Positions 44,280 through 52,942 of a DNA stretch of 64,000 bases are shown piece by piece. The position numbers and the translations under genes are program-made. The notes under the pieces were generated by a model. The model searched no databases. It was not told where the DNA came from and worked only from the letters and a program-made list of their open reading frames with translations. Position 1 is the first letter of the stretch. Each line of letters begins with the position of its first letter. Origin of the DNA: Nostoc sp. 'Peltigera membranacea cyanobiont' N6 (GTDB lineage: Bacteria > Cyanobacteriota > Cyanobacteriia > Cyanobacteriales > Nostocaceae); assembly GCF_002949735.1 (NCBI RefSeq), contig NZ_CP026681.1:372001-436000 (forward strand), given 5' to 3'.

Positions 44280-46145
44280 ATGGCAATTAAAGAACAACCT
44301 AAATCACCTCGGTTTCGGATCGTTGCTAATATATTACTGGCAGTATCAGGAATATTCCTGCTCTTAAATTTATTTTTGCCTGGTTTATTTGCTTCTGGGC
44401 CTACTGGTGTTCCTTATAGCTTATTTATTCATCAAGTACAAGAAGGGGAAGTCAACCGCGTTTCTGTTGGTCAAAACCAGATTCTCTACGAACTAAAAAC
44501 AGAAAATGCCGAGCCTGGCCCGGTGTTTGCAACTACACCAATCTTTGATTTAGAGTTACCCAAACTGCTAGAACAAAAGGGAGTTGAGTTTGCTGCTACA
44601 CCTCCACCCAAAAATACTTGGATTACAACCCTGTTAAGTTGGGTGATTCCACCACTGATTTTTATTGGGATTTGGCAGTTCTTTCTTGCCCGTGGTGGTG
44701 GCGGTGGCCCCCAAGGTGCGCTTTCCATCGGTAAGAGTAAAGCTAAGGTTTACGTTGAAGGCGAATCAGCTAAAATTACCTTTGCAGATGTGGCTGGGGT
44801 AGAAGAAGCAAAAACTGAGTTAGTGGAAATTGTGGATTTCCTCAAAACTCCAGGACGGTTTACCCAAATTGGCGCTAGGATTCCCAAAGGTGTGCTATTA
44901 GTTGGCCCTCCGGGTACTGGTAAGACACTTTTAGCAAAAGCCGTAGCAGGAGAAGCTGGAGTTCCATTTTTTAGCATCTCTGGTTCCGAGTTTGTGGAAT
45001 TGTTTGTCGGTGTCGGTTCTTCCAGAGTGCGGGATTTGTTTGAGCAGGCAAAGAAACAGGCTCCCTGTATTATATTCATTGATGAATTAGATGCGATCGG
45101 TAAATCTCGTAGCAGTAACGGCTTCTACGGTGGTAACGATGAGCGAGAACAGACCCTCAACCAGTTACTAACAGAGATGGACGGGTTTGCGGCTGGGGAT
45201 GCAACAGTGATTGTACTAGCTGCTACCAACCGCCCCGAAAGCCTTGACTCTGCATTACTACGTCCAGGCCGCTTTGACCGCCAAGTGCTGGTAGACCGTC
45301 CTGATTTATCTGGTCGGGAAGCAATTCTCAAGATTCACGCTCAAAAGGTAAAATTAGGAAATGATGTAGATTTAAGAGCGATCGCTACTCGGACTCCTGG
45401 TTTTGCTGGCGCAGATTTGGCAAACTTGGTCAATGAAGCCGCATTATTAGCTGCTCGTAATCTACGTGAAAGCGTTGCTCAAGAAGACTTTGCTGAAGCA
45501 ATTGAGCGGGTAGTCGCCGGTTTAGAGAAAAAGAGTCGGGTGATGAACGAGACTGAGAAAAAGATTGTTGCATACCATGAAGTTGGTCACGCAATGGTCG
45601 GGGCGCTAACCACAGGAAACGGTCGTGTAGAAAAGATTTCGATTATTCCCCGTGGGATGGCTGCTTTGGGCTACACTCTGCAATTACCAACTGAAGACCG
45701 CTTTTTGATGAATGAAGCAGAATTGCGAGGTCAAATTGCAACTCTATTAGGTGGACGTTCCGCCGAAGAGGTTGTGTTTAACAGTATTACAACAGGTGCT
45801 TCTAACGATTTGCAACGAGCAACTGACTTGGCAGAACGGATGGTAACATCTTATGGGATGAGCAAAGTCTTAGGGCCATTGGCTTACCAACAAGGTCAAC
45901 AATCGATGTTTTTGGGTAATGGTGGGGCTAATCCCCGGCGGGCGGTGAGTGAAGACACATCCAAAGCCATTGATAGTGAAGTCAAGGAAATTGTGGAAAC
46001 AGCGCACGAACAAGCCTTAGAGATTCTCAGACAGAATCGAGACTTGCTAGAAGCGATAGCGACTCAACTCTTAGAAACAGAAGTCATTGAAGGCGAAAAA
46101 CTACACAGTTTGCTGAGTCAGGTTAAACCCGTAGCTAATTCGTAA
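44280..46145 (+). CDS. ftsH: FtsH ATP-dependent zinc metalloprotease
   Basis: FtsH is the thylakoid or plasma-membrane AAA+ protease that removes damaged proteins such as photosystem II D1. The 621-residue product has two N-terminal membrane helices (about 15-38 and 118-140), Walker A G-P-P-G-T-G-K-T near 209, Walker B I-I-F-I-D-E-L-D-A-I, the second region of homology R-P-G-R-F-D-R-Q, and zinc-protease H-E-V-G-H near 432. The ATG at 44280 is used; an upstream TTG at 44265 would add five residues. Which of the several cyanobacterial FtsH paralogues it is remains open. Confidence 0.97.
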   Translation: MAIKEQPKSPRFRIVANILLAVSGIFLLLNLFLPGLFASGPTGVPYSLFIHQVQEGEVNRVSVGQNQILYELKTENAEPGPVFATTPIFDLELPKLLEQKGVEFAATPPPKNTWITTLLSWVIPPLIFIGIWQFFLARGGGGGPQGALSIGKSKAKVYVEGESAKITFADVAGVEEAKTELVEIVDFLKTPGRFTQIGARIPKGVLLVGPPGTGKTLLAKAVAGEAGVPFFSISGSEFVELFVGVGSSRVRDLFEQAKKQAPCIIFIDELDAIGKSRSSNGFYGGNDEREQTLNQLLTEMDGFAAGDATVIVLAATNRPESLDSALLRPGRFDRQVLVDRPDLSGREAILKIHAQKVKLGNDVDLRAIATRTPGFAGADLANLVNEAALLAARNLRESVAQEDFAEAIERVVAGLEKKSRVMNETEKKIVAYHEVGHAMVGALTTGNGRVEKISIIPRGMAALGYTLQLPTEDRFLMNEAELRGQIATLLGGRSAEEVVFNSITTGASNDLQRATDLAERMVTSYGMSKVLGPLAYQQGQQSMFLGNGGANPRRAVSEDTSKAIDSEVKEIVETAHEQALEILRQNRDLLEAIATQLLETEVIEGEKLHSLLSQVKPVANS

Positions 46146-46163
46146 TTTGTAATTTCTACAAAG

Positions 46164-46192
46164 AGGGACGCAGAGTATAGCTTTGCGTCCCT
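46164..46192 (+). terminator. Terminator-like hairpin after ftsH
   Basis: The stem AGGGACGCA/TGCGTCCCT spans 46164-46172 and 46184-46192, beginning 18 bp after the ftsH stop, with TTGCATT after it. Confidence 0.75.
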
Positions 46193-46200
46193 TTGCATTA

Positions 46201-46361
46201 AGAGGTTGTTTGAAAAGTCTTTGGCTGTGATTTTAGGCACTTGTTGATCCCCCCTAACCCCCATTAAAAAAAGGGAAGAATCAAAGTCCCCTAATTTATC
46301 GGGGGATTTAGGGGGATCTAAAACTTTTGATACCAATAAGTGGACTTTTCAAACATCCTCT
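46201..46361. repeat. Family A element (copy 4)
   Basis: 161 bp with ends AGAGGTTGTTTGAAAAGT and ACTTTTCAAACATCCTCT, and internal GATCC/GGATC arms. It is an uninterrupted copy, directly after the ftsH hairpin. Confidence 0.88.
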
Positions 46362-46392
46362 AATACCCGTTCTGGATGAAAGTGCGCCGAAC

Positions 46393-46498
46393 TATAGCGG
46401 TTCTTAGTTGAGTGAGGTACAAGAACCCCACCCCCAACCCCCTCCCCGCAAGCTATGAGGGGACTATGATGTACCTCATGTGATTAGGAAACGCTATA
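46393..46498. repeat. Element H (copy 1), TATAGCG ends
   Basis: 106 bp bounded by TATAGCGGTT and AACGCTATA. It differs from copy 2 (49591-49696) at only about two positions, so one of the two is a recent copy. The interior includes CCCCACCCCCAACCCCC and a GTACCTCA/TGAGGTAC inverted repeat. Confidence 0.9.
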
Positions 46499-46500
46499 TA

Positions 46501-46590
46501 TGAAGAACGAACCGCAAAGGACGCAAAGGGCACAAAGAAAGAAATAAGAAGCAAAGGAAATTTGGCGCAGCTTCACAAAGAAATGGTATA
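46501..46590. repeat. Interspersed repeat I (copy 1)
   Basis: GAACCGCAAAGGACGCAAAG, then a purine-rich stretch, ending in TTTGGCGCAGC and AAAGAAATGGTATAA. A shorter related copy is at 48953-49033. It abuts element H here and element D there. Confidence 0.75.
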
Positions 46591-46696
46591 AGCGCCAACC
46601 ACGATTAAATAACCATAAAATTGTTGTTGGTTAGTGATAATCTAACAGCCAGATAGATATTATGCAGCTTAAATGCCGATTAGCTTACTATTCTAT

Positions 46697-46841
46697 AGGA
46701 CTAATATTTGATTTTTGAAATACACGTAGGGTGTGTTATGCCGTAGGCTTAACGCACCACCCTTTATGTTTTGGTGCGTTACGGAAGCCGTAACACACCC
46801 TACACATGCTTAGATTTTTTCAGAAATCAAATACTAGTCCT
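46697..46841. repeat. Element G: AGGACTA ends with GTAGGGTGTGTTA core
   Basis: 145 bp with inverted ends AGGACTAATATTTGATTTTT and the near complement ending ATACTAGTCCT, around the GTAGGGTGTGTTA hairpin core also seen at 23931, 48857 and 49711. Its right end overlaps the stop codon of the Rieske gene. Confidence 0.85.
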
Positions 46842-47841
46842 ATATATCTCTATTTTTTGACCATCGAGACGGTTTTAGCTGGTTTACATACTCTATATAT
46901 TGAGCTAATGGCCGATCGATACTAAGGAGCAACTTTGGATTAAAGCGAATATTGTCGTAAATCTTGCCATCTTCATCTCGGAGCATATAGTAAGCCAAGC
47001 GAGTACAGAATAGCAAAAACTGATTTAGCAGATATCCCACAATACCTTTACGTTTTTCAGTTACATAAATCGGTTGAATTCTGGTTCTTCCAGGGGCAAT
47101 TGGAGTATAAGCATATATCATATATAGTGGGGGAAAAAGCCGGACATCTTTCATTATTGTTAATAAACCAATGCAACCATGAGCATAACGCATTGAATAT
47201 TGATATGTAGAACCAAGAAATTTTTGACCTAATTGTTCTCTAAAGGTAGTTCGAGGAAATTTTCCCCGCATTGTAAAGTCAATTTGCGTGCCTAAGTCGC
47301 TACGATGTAGTGACAGATCCATTTTGATATCTAAATGATGAATTGTTTTTAAATGTTGAGCATCAATTCCATTCATCATACAAATATGATGATGGCAACT
47401 TCTTTCAAAAGCAATATCAGCTTGGGTAACAATTTCTTTAGTATTTAGCTCATCAAAATCAGCCACTTTCTCTGGTGCTTTAGTATCTGGATAAATCCAG
47501 ATAAATCCATATTTTTCCTCTGTTGCATAAGCTTGTAATTTAGCTTGAGTAGGAATTTCTGATTGACAGGGTATATTTTGACAAATACCTGTTTCATCAA
47601 ATGCCCAATGATGAAATTTACAACGAATCCAATTACCATCAACCTTTCCAATCCCTAAATCTGTACCCAAATGAGGGCAGTAAGCATCCAAAGCCCGCAC
47701 TTGCCCATTTTCACCTCTAAAAATGGCAATTTTATGGCCACACAAGTCTACAGATTTTGCTGTTCTTTTTGGTATTTCATGACTAGAACAGGCAATATAC
47801 CAACCCTTAGCAATTACATTCCAATTATTGAAGATTTGCAT
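46840..47841 (-). CDS. Rieske-type oxygenase (PaO-like)
   Basis: The 333-residue protein has an N-terminal Rieske [2Fe-2S] domain (C-P-H-L-G-T-D and C-K-F-H-H-W-A) and a mononuclear iron site, M-N-G-I-D-A-Q-H-L-K-T-I-H-H near 178, in a START-like fold. It resembles pheophorbide a oxygenase/choline-monooxygenase-like Rieske proteins of cyanobacteria. No reductase is adjacent, so it probably draws electrons from ferredoxin. Two hydrophobic stretches lie near the C-terminus. The stop codon is formed at the edge of element G. The substrate is unknown. Confidence 0.9.
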   Translation of the reverse strand: MQIFNNWNVIAKGWYIACSSHEIPKRTAKSVDLCGHKIAIFRGENGQVRALDAYCPHLGTDLGIGKVDGNWIRCKFHHWAFDETGICQNIPCQSEIPTQAKLQAYATEEKYGFIWIYPDTKAPEKVADFDELNTKEIVTQADIAFERSCHHHICMMNGIDAQHLKTIHHLDIKMDLSLHRSDLGTQIDFTMRGKFPRTTFREQLGQKFLGSTYQYSMRYAHGCIGLLTIMKDVRLFPPLYMIYAYTPIAPGRTRIQPIYVTEKRKGIVGYLLNQFLLFCTRLAYYMLRDEDGKIYDNIRFNPKLLLSIDRPLAQYIEYVNQLKPSRWSKNRDI

Positions 47842-47918
47842 AATGGTTTGATAGATAATTATTTAATAGAATTAATTCTTGCGATCGATTTAAATTATCC
47901 TCTGCATCTGGAGTTTTT

Positions 47919-48512
47919 TTATTCTTGAGTAACTTGCTCTAAAAGTATAATTACTCTCTCTAATTCATTACTCAGAAAACTTGACTGATTTCCTTGATAC
48001 ACGGCTAATAAACTACGATAGTACCAGAGTGTTCCTTCCTTACCACCTTTGAATTTATTCCAAACAGCTTCTTTGTCTCGATACCAATCAGCTAAAATTG
48101 AACGGGCATTGTGCAATTTATCGGCTTGCGAAACTCGCCTGACTTCAGGGGAAGCATAGTGCATTCGCTCTATATATTCTTGTTTGCGTTCTTTCCAAGG
48201 GGGTTTGGGGATAACTTCTGATTCAGTACACCCATCAACAATATTGACTACTTTTTCTCCAAATTTTTGACGAATTTCTTCACGAGTTTTTGCACCGCCT
48301 TGGTCTTCTATAGCATCATGAAGTAAAGCCGCGATCGCTTCATCTTCTGAGCCACCATCTTCTAAAACTAGTGCTGCTACACTTAACAGGTGACTAATAT
48401 AAGGAATGTTACTGCATTTTCTCACTTGGTTAGCATGAAGACGAGTTGCATAGACTAAGGCTGACTCAAAGCGGGTAGTTAAATTGAGTTTTTCTAAGGT
48501 GTTTGAACTCAT
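47919..48512 (-). CDS. HD-domain hydrolase, small (p)ppGpp-hydrolase-like
   Basis: The 197-residue protein has the HD metal site pattern: H-A-N-Q-V-R-K, Y-I-S-H-L-L-S-V-A, L-L-H-D-A-I-E-D, and A-D-K-L-H-N-A-R-S. It covers only the hydrolase part of RelA/SpoT proteins, as in small alarmone hydrolases (MESH1-like). (p)ppGpp hydrolysis is likely but not proven; other HD phosphohydrolases share this layout. It lies 78 bp upstream of the Rieske gene on the same strand. Behind its start is an 84-bp tandem repeat. Confidence 0.85.
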   Translation of the reverse strand: MSSNTLEKLNLTTRFESALVYATRLHANQVRKCSNIPYISHLLSVAALVLEDGGSEDEAIAALLHDAIEDQGGAKTREEIRQKFGEKVVNIVDGCTESEVIPKPPWKERKQEYIERMHYASPEVRRVSQADKLHNARSILADWYRDKEAVWNKFKGGKEGTLWYYRSLLAVYQGNQSSFLSNELERVIILLEQVTQE

Positions 48513-48559
48513 CTATCTATTTTCTCACGGTTATTTAGGCTAATCAAACTGGGATGTCT

Positions 48560-48785
48560 AGTCGCTAACATCACGACATTCATCCTTAACATCGCGATAT
48601 CGATAAGTTATATCCCAATTTTCATCACAAACATCACGATTTTACTTATTGATATCCCGATATTCATCCTTAACATCGCGATCCTTATAAGCTATATCGC
48701 AACATCGATCGCTAATTTCACGATTTTACTTATTGATATTGCAATATTCATCCTTAACATCGCGACATTCATCGCTAATACCAAT
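48560..48785. repeat. 84-bp degenerate tandem repeat
   Basis: CATCCTTAACATCGCGA occurs at 48581, 48665 and 48749, exactly 84 bp apart. CACGATTTTACTTATTGATAT recurs between them with the same period. Within each unit, shorter variants of CATCGCGAT/CATCACGAT suggest a 12-bp sub-period. It lies just upstream of the HD gene start. Confidence 0.85.
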
Positions 48786-48817
48786 TCTGTATGAAGATGC
48801 GCTAAACCATGATTATA

Positions 48818-48952
48818 AGGGACTTCCAATTAAAAAAATATCCAATTTTGTAGGGTGCGTTAGCGACAGCGTAACGCACCGCCAGATATCTGGGTGCGTT
48901 ACGGCTTTCGCCTAACACACCCTACTGTATATTTTATTTTTTGGAAGTCCCT
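48818..48952. repeat. Element D (copy 2): AGGGACTTCCAA ends, GTAGGGTGCGTTA core
   Basis: 135 bp with the same perfect 12-bp ends as 43586-43710. Its core is the GTAGGGTGCGTTA/TAACACACCCTAC hairpin, the family found in element G and at 23931 and 49711. Confidence 0.88.
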
Positions 48953-49033
48953 AAGAAAGAAAAACGAACCGCAAAGAACACAAAGAAAGAAGTTAAAAGG
49001 GTTTGGCGCAGCCTCATAAAGAAATGGTATAAC
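48953..49033. repeat. Interspersed repeat I (copy 2)
   Basis: GAACCGCAAAGAACACAAAG to TTTGGCGCAGC and AAAGAAATGGTATAA, related to 46501-46590. Confidence 0.72.
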
Positions 49034-49207
49034 ATTGAAGCGATCGCCAGCAACAAAACTAAGTATAACATCCTAAATCAGGAAAACTACTTAATTTAGT
49101 GAGCTAATCTTGTTTAAAAAAGTACATTTATTCGCTAATTTTACTGCACCAGAAAACAGCTTGAGGAAGTCAAAATAGGTTTTAATCTCTCCTTAAGGAA
49201 TATATTT

Positions 49208-49609
49208 ATGCCTCGTCAAAAACGTACATCCCGTGTTATCAAAAAAGCTGAATTCAGATTCGCCGGATTCAAAGCAATCGATCCAAATATGAATTTTGAT
49301 GATTATTGTAATTTGGAAAGCCTGGCTCAATCAATTGAGCAGTTACACACTACGATTGATGCTTATAATGCTGCTCTAGCTATAGTTGACTCTTCTAAAA
49401 CTAAAATTGATGAAATGGAAAAAAACTTGAGTAAGCTTTCAGACAAAATGCTGAAGGGAGTTGCTTTTAAGTATGGCACAGACAGCAGCGAATATGAAAT
49501 AGCAGGTGGTGTTCGTGATAGCGATCGCATCCGCAAAAGCAGGTTGACTCGATTGAAAACTAGTGCGGGGCTAGCATCAGATCGAAATGCTATAGCGGTT
49601 CTCAGTTGA
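49208..49609 (+). CDS. Hypothetical protein, C-terminus formed by a repeat element
   Basis: The 133-residue basic protein has AAGGA 11 bases before its ATG. It is helical, with a likely short coiled coil around 45-80 (I-D-E-M-E-K-N-L-S-K-L-S-D-K-M), then Y-G-T-D-S-S-E-Y-E-I-A-G-G-V-R, a motif seen in several hypothetical cyanobacterial proteins. The last six codons and the stop come from element H (49591-49696), so the native C-terminus may have been lost. No function is recognised. Confidence 0.65.
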   Translation: MPRQKRTSRVIKKAEFRFAGFKAIDPNMNFDDYCNLESLAQSIEQLHTTIDAYNAALAIVDSSKTKIDEMEKNLSKLSDKMLKGVAFKYGTDSSEYEIAGGVRDSDRIRKSRLTRLKTSAGLASDRNAIAVLS

Positions 49610-49696
49610 GTGAGGTACAAGAACCCCACCCCCAACCCCCTCCCCGCAAGCGATGAGGGGACTATGATGTACCTCATGTGATTAGGAAACGCTATA
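49591..49696. repeat. Element H (copy 2), inserted in a gene 3' end
   Basis: 106 bp, nearly identical to 46393-46498 and in the same orientation. It contributes the last codons of the preceding hypothetical gene. Confidence 0.9.
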
Positions 49697-49710
49697 AAAC
49701 GGCATAGTAA

Positions 49711-49797
49711 AGTAGTAAGGTGTGTTATGCCAAAGACTAACGCACCGTTTTTATAATTTATTGGGGTGCGTTAGGCTAACGCCATAACGCCACTACA
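49711..49797. repeat. Hairpin repeat of the GTAGGGTGYGTTA family, degenerate copy
   Basis: TAGTAAGGTGTGTTATGCC faces GCGTTAGGCTAACGCCATAACGCC around an AT-rich loop. It lies directly before the ABC transporter operon. Confidence 0.65.
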
Positions 49798-49812
49798 TAT
49801 ACTAAGCCACTA

Positions 49813-50571
49813 ATGCCGCAAAATAACCAAACTGCTGTCGAATTCCGCGATGTCACCTTTAGCCGCAATCATCGCCCATTGGTGTCAAACCTCAATTTCA
49901 GCATCCATCAAGGAGAAGCACTGGTATTACTTGGACGCAGTGGTAGCGGCAAAACTACAACAATGAAGTTAATTAATCGCCTATTTACACCTACACAAGG
50001 CGAAGTTTTATTTGATGGCATTCCCACAACTCAATGGGACGAAATTAAACTGCGGCGAAAAATTGGTTATGTCATTCAAGAAATTGGTTTATTTCCCCAT
50101 TTCACTGTAGAACGCAATGTGGGTTTAGTTCCTTCTTTAGAAGGTTGGCAATCTAAACAAATAAAAACGCGGGTTTATGAATTGTTGAAATTAGTCGGCT
50201 TAGAACCAGCACAATTCGCCGGACGTTATCCGCACGAACTTTCAGGTGGACAAAGGCAAAGAGTCGGGGTAGCCAGGGCAATAGCCGCAGATCCGCCAGT
50301 GTTGTTGATGGATGAACCCTTTGGCGCACTCGATCCCATTACGCGGCTAGAACTACAACAAGAGTTTCGGCATTTGCAGCAAGAATTAGGTAAGACAGTT
50401 GTTTTTGTCACCCACGATATTCAAGAAGCCTTAGTTTTGGCATCGCGAATTGGTTTAATGTATGGCGGAGAATTGGTAGTATTGGGGACGACAGATGAAT
50501 TTATGCGATCGCAACACCCAGAAAGCCTTGCTTTTCTCCAATGTCTGCGTTCCTTCCAAGAAAATTTATGA
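49813..50571 (+). CDS. Osmoprotectant ABC transporter ATP-binding protein
   Basis: The 252-residue ATPase has Walker A G-R-S-G-S-G-K-T, signature L-S-G-G-Q-R-Q-R-V-G-V-A-R-A, Walker B V-L-L-M-D-E-P-F-G-A-L-D and the switch His (F-V-T-H-D). G-Y-V-I-Q-E-I-G-L-F-P-H marks the OpuA/OpuC (glycine betaine/choline) branch. It is first in a three-gene operon, its stop overlapping the permease start by 4 bp. It lacks C-terminal CBS domains of the longer osmosensing ATPases. Confidence 0.93.
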   Translation: MPQNNQTAVEFRDVTFSRNHRPLVSNLNFSIHQGEALVLLGRSGSGKTTTMKLINRLFTPTQGEVLFDGIPTTQWDEIKLRRKIGYVIQEIGLFPHFTVERNVGLVPSLEGWQSKQIKTRVYELLKLVGLEPAQFAGRYPHELSGGQRQRVGVARAIAADPPVLLMDEPFGALDPITRLELQQEFRHLQQELGKTVVFVTHDIQEALVLASRIGLMYGGELVVLGTTDEFMRSQHPESLAFLQCLRSFQENL

Positions 50572-51200
50572 AAAATTTCTTCCTTGTTAAGTATGCCCCA
50601 GAAATTCTTCAGCATACTCTCGAACATCTATTTTTAGTAGGCATTGCAATTGGAATTGCCATACTTGTAGGCATTCCATTAGGTATTTTAATTACACGCA
50701 AAACTTACCTTCGCCAACCAATTCTCGGCATAGCAAATATTTTCCAAACTATTCCTAGTTTGGCACTATTTGGTTTACTCATTCCTGTTCCTATAATTGG
50801 CGGAATTGGTGTAGTACCAGCAATTGTTGCTCTGACTGTATATTCCTTGCTGCCGATAATTCGTAACACTTACACAGGTATTACTAGTGTAGATCCAGCA
50901 ATTAGAGAAGCTGGGAGAGGGATGGGAATGACAGATAGACAATTGTTATTACAAGTTGAGATTCCCTTGGCAATGGGAATAATTTTAGCAGGTGTGCGAG
51001 TAGCAACAGTAATTGCTATTGGGATTGCAACGATTGCAGCCGCAATTGGTGCAGGTGGTTTGGGAGTATTTATTTTTCGCGGCATATCAGTAGTGAACGA
51101 CCAGTTAATTTTAGCTGGTGCAGTTCCGGCGGCGGTAATTGCATTACTGGCTGATTTTGGAATTGGTTCGTTGGAGAATAAATTAAAAATTAAAAGTTAA
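50568..51200 (+). CDS. Osmoprotectant ABC transporter permease
   Basis: The 210-residue permease has about five or six helices and the OpuBB/OpuCB-like loop E-A-G-R-G-M-G-M-T with I-P-L-A-M-G-I-I-L-A-G-V-R, the coupling EAA region. The ATG at 50568 overlaps the ATPase stop (ATGA); an in-frame ATG at 50541 lies inside the ATPase gene. Its stop overlaps the next ATG (TAATG). It moves quaternary amines such as glycine betaine inward, by family knowledge. Confidence 0.92.
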   Translation: MKNFFLVKYAPEILQHTLEHLFLVGIAIGIAILVGIPLGILITRKTYLRQPILGIANIFQTIPSLALFGLLIPVPIIGGIGVVPAIVALTVYSLLPIIRNTYTGITSVDPAIREAGRGMGMTDRQLLLQVEIPLAMGIILAGVRVATVIAIGIATIAAAIGAGGLGVFIFRGISVVNDQLILAGAVPAAVIALLADFGIGSLENKLKIKS

Positions 51201-52114
51201 TGAAAAGATTTTTTGCATTGTGCTTTTTAACTTGTGTCTTGTTATTAGCGATCGCTAGCTGCACGCCAAATACAAATAGTAGCAGCGATGGCAATATTAT
51301 TGTTGCTTCTAAGGATTTTACTGAACAAGATATTTTAGGTGAACTTTTAGCACAGCAAATCGAGGCAACAACTAATTTAAAGGTATCTCGTCGCCCTCGT
51401 TTGGGTGGTTCTTTTGTTTGTCATAGTGCGATTACTGCTGGCAAAATCGATGCTTATATTGAGTATTCAGGCACAGCTTTTACTGCAATTTTAAAGCAGA
51501 AGGCAGTTAACGATCCTAAAGAAGTATATGAGAAGTTAAAACAAGCTTATGCCCAGAAATTTAATCTAGAAGTGATGCCAAGCTTAGGTTTTGAAAACAC
51601 TTTTGCAATGATTGTCCGGGGTGATGATGCTAAACGCTACAATATTCAAACTCTCTCAGAAGCTACTCAATATACACCGCAGTGGCGCGGTGGTTTTGGT
51701 TACGAGTTTTTAGAACGAGAAGATGGTTTTCCGGGATTAGCAAAAACTTATGATTTACGTTTTGCCAAACCTCCCCAAATTATGGATTTGGGTTTAATAT
51801 ATCGTGCTTTGATTCAAAAACAAGTGGATATGGTGGCGGGAAATTCTACTGATGGGCAGATTTCTCGCTTGGGTTTAATTGTCTTAAAAGATGATAAGCA
51901 CTATTTTCCCCCTTACGAAACTGTGCCTATTGTTAGGCAAGAAATATTAAAAAAATATCCCCAATTAAGAACTGCGATTTCGTCCATTGCAGGGAAGATT
52001 TCGGCAGACGAAATGCGGCAACTAAACTATTTAGTTGAGGGTGAATTACGCGATATTAAAGATGTTGTCCAAGAGTTTCGCAAATTGAAAGGATTAGGTT
52101 CATCTCAAGGATAG
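51200..52114 (+). CDS. Osmoprotectant-binding lipoprotein
   Basis: The 304-residue protein has a lipoprotein signal (lipobox L-A-I-A-S-C near 20) and an OpuAC-type type II periplasmic binding fold: I-I-V-A-S-K-D-F-T-E-Q, I-D-A-Y-I-E-Y-S-G-T-A near 95, and G-N-S-T-D-G-Q near 215. It is the substrate-capture subunit of the preceding transporter and shares one base with the permease stop. Such proteins usually bind glycine betaine, choline or carnitine; the exact ligand is not clear. Confidence 0.92.
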   Translation: MKRFFALCFLTCVLLLAIASCTPNTNSSSDGNIIVASKDFTEQDILGELLAQQIEATTNLKVSRRPRLGGSFVCHSAITAGKIDAYIEYSGTAFTAILKQKAVNDPKEVYEKLKQAYAQKFNLEVMPSLGFENTFAMIVRGDDAKRYNIQTLSEATQYTPQWRGGFGYEFLEREDGFPGLAKTYDLRFAKPPQIMDLGLIYRALIQKQVDMVAGNSTDGQISRLGLIVLKDDKHYFPPYETVPIVRQEILKKYPQLRTAISSIAGKISADEMRQLNYLVEGELRDIKDVVQEFRKLKGLGSSQG

Positions 52115-52190
52115 ATATAAAGGGAGCATTTTACTTTTGTAAAAATCTTTCTAGCCTTGGCAAGTGAAATTTAGCTAAAATTTGGAATAG

Positions 52191-52688
52191 TTAGCTATTA
52201 TACGCAAATATCACAAACCCACTGCCTTCATAAGTGAACTCTCCTATTTTGCACATACCCATCTTTTGATGTGCGTGCAATGATGCTTCGTTATTTGCTT
52301 TAATAAACAGTATTCCTTCTCGCTCTGGTAGAAAATCTTTCAACTTCGCGAACATTACCGCAGCAATACCTTGCCCACGCATGGTTTTATCAACACAGAT
52401 GGGGCCATACAAGTAAGCATCTTTTGTACCAGCGTAGGCTTGTAACACCACCTTGATTATTGGTAAATTAGCAGTTGTCTTTAACCAACTGAGTAAAAAT
52501 CCGACAACTTGACCATCTTTGCGGGCAACAACACTCGGCATTTGAGATATAGTCATTATTACTGCTTCTGGCTCAAGATGACCTAACAACATACCACCAT
52601 GTTCTGCGTCATTGGCTTGGGCCAATTTGATAATTCCAGTAATATCGCTGAGGCTGGCACGGTCAATCACAACATCATTGAGGTGCAT
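52191..52688 (-). CDS. GNAT family N-acetyltransferase
   Basis: The 165-residue protein has the GNAT fold: I-D-R-A-S-L-S-D-I-T-G-I at the start, G-F-L-L-S-W-L in the core, acetyl-CoA loop M-R-G-Q-G-I-A-A near 112, and N-N-E-A-S-L-H-A-H-Q-K-M-G near 135. The acceptor is unknown. It is convergent with the osmoprotectant operon and has no partner gene. Confidence 0.88.
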   Translation of the reverse strand: MHLNDVVIDRASLSDITGIIKLAQANDAEHGGMLLGHLEPEAVIMTISQMPSVVARKDGQVVGFLLSWLKTTANLPIIKVVLQAYAGTKDAYLYGPICVDKTMRGQGIAAVMFAKLKDFLPEREGILFIKANNEASLHAHQKMGMCKIGEFTYEGSGFVIFAYNS

Positions 52689-52942
52689 ACAGTCTTAACC
52701 TAAATTAGGAAAAATAGAAGTTCCCTAGTAGGGAGCGCTAGCTTAAAGCCAAATTCCAAGAGGATAACTAGCAAGGTGATTTTTAGCGATCGCTTTATCC
52801 TTTGAGTTTTGCGATCGCTCCTTGGAAGATAATAAGCAGGGTTATTTTCCAATTATCCAAACTTGAATATTATTCATTATGCCATCTCTGGCTCAACAGC
52901 GATCGAACTAATATTTAGTCGTGTAATAGCTTCCAGGCAAAG

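Noticed and set aside
48560..48785. CRISPR array or iteron origin
   Set aside because: The 84-bp units are contiguous and degenerate with no unique spacers, and no replication gene is near.
46393..49696. Composite transposon bounded by the two H elements
   Set aside because: The ends carry no transposase and are in direct, non-coding 106-bp form; the three genes between them are ordinary and show no sign of moving as a unit.
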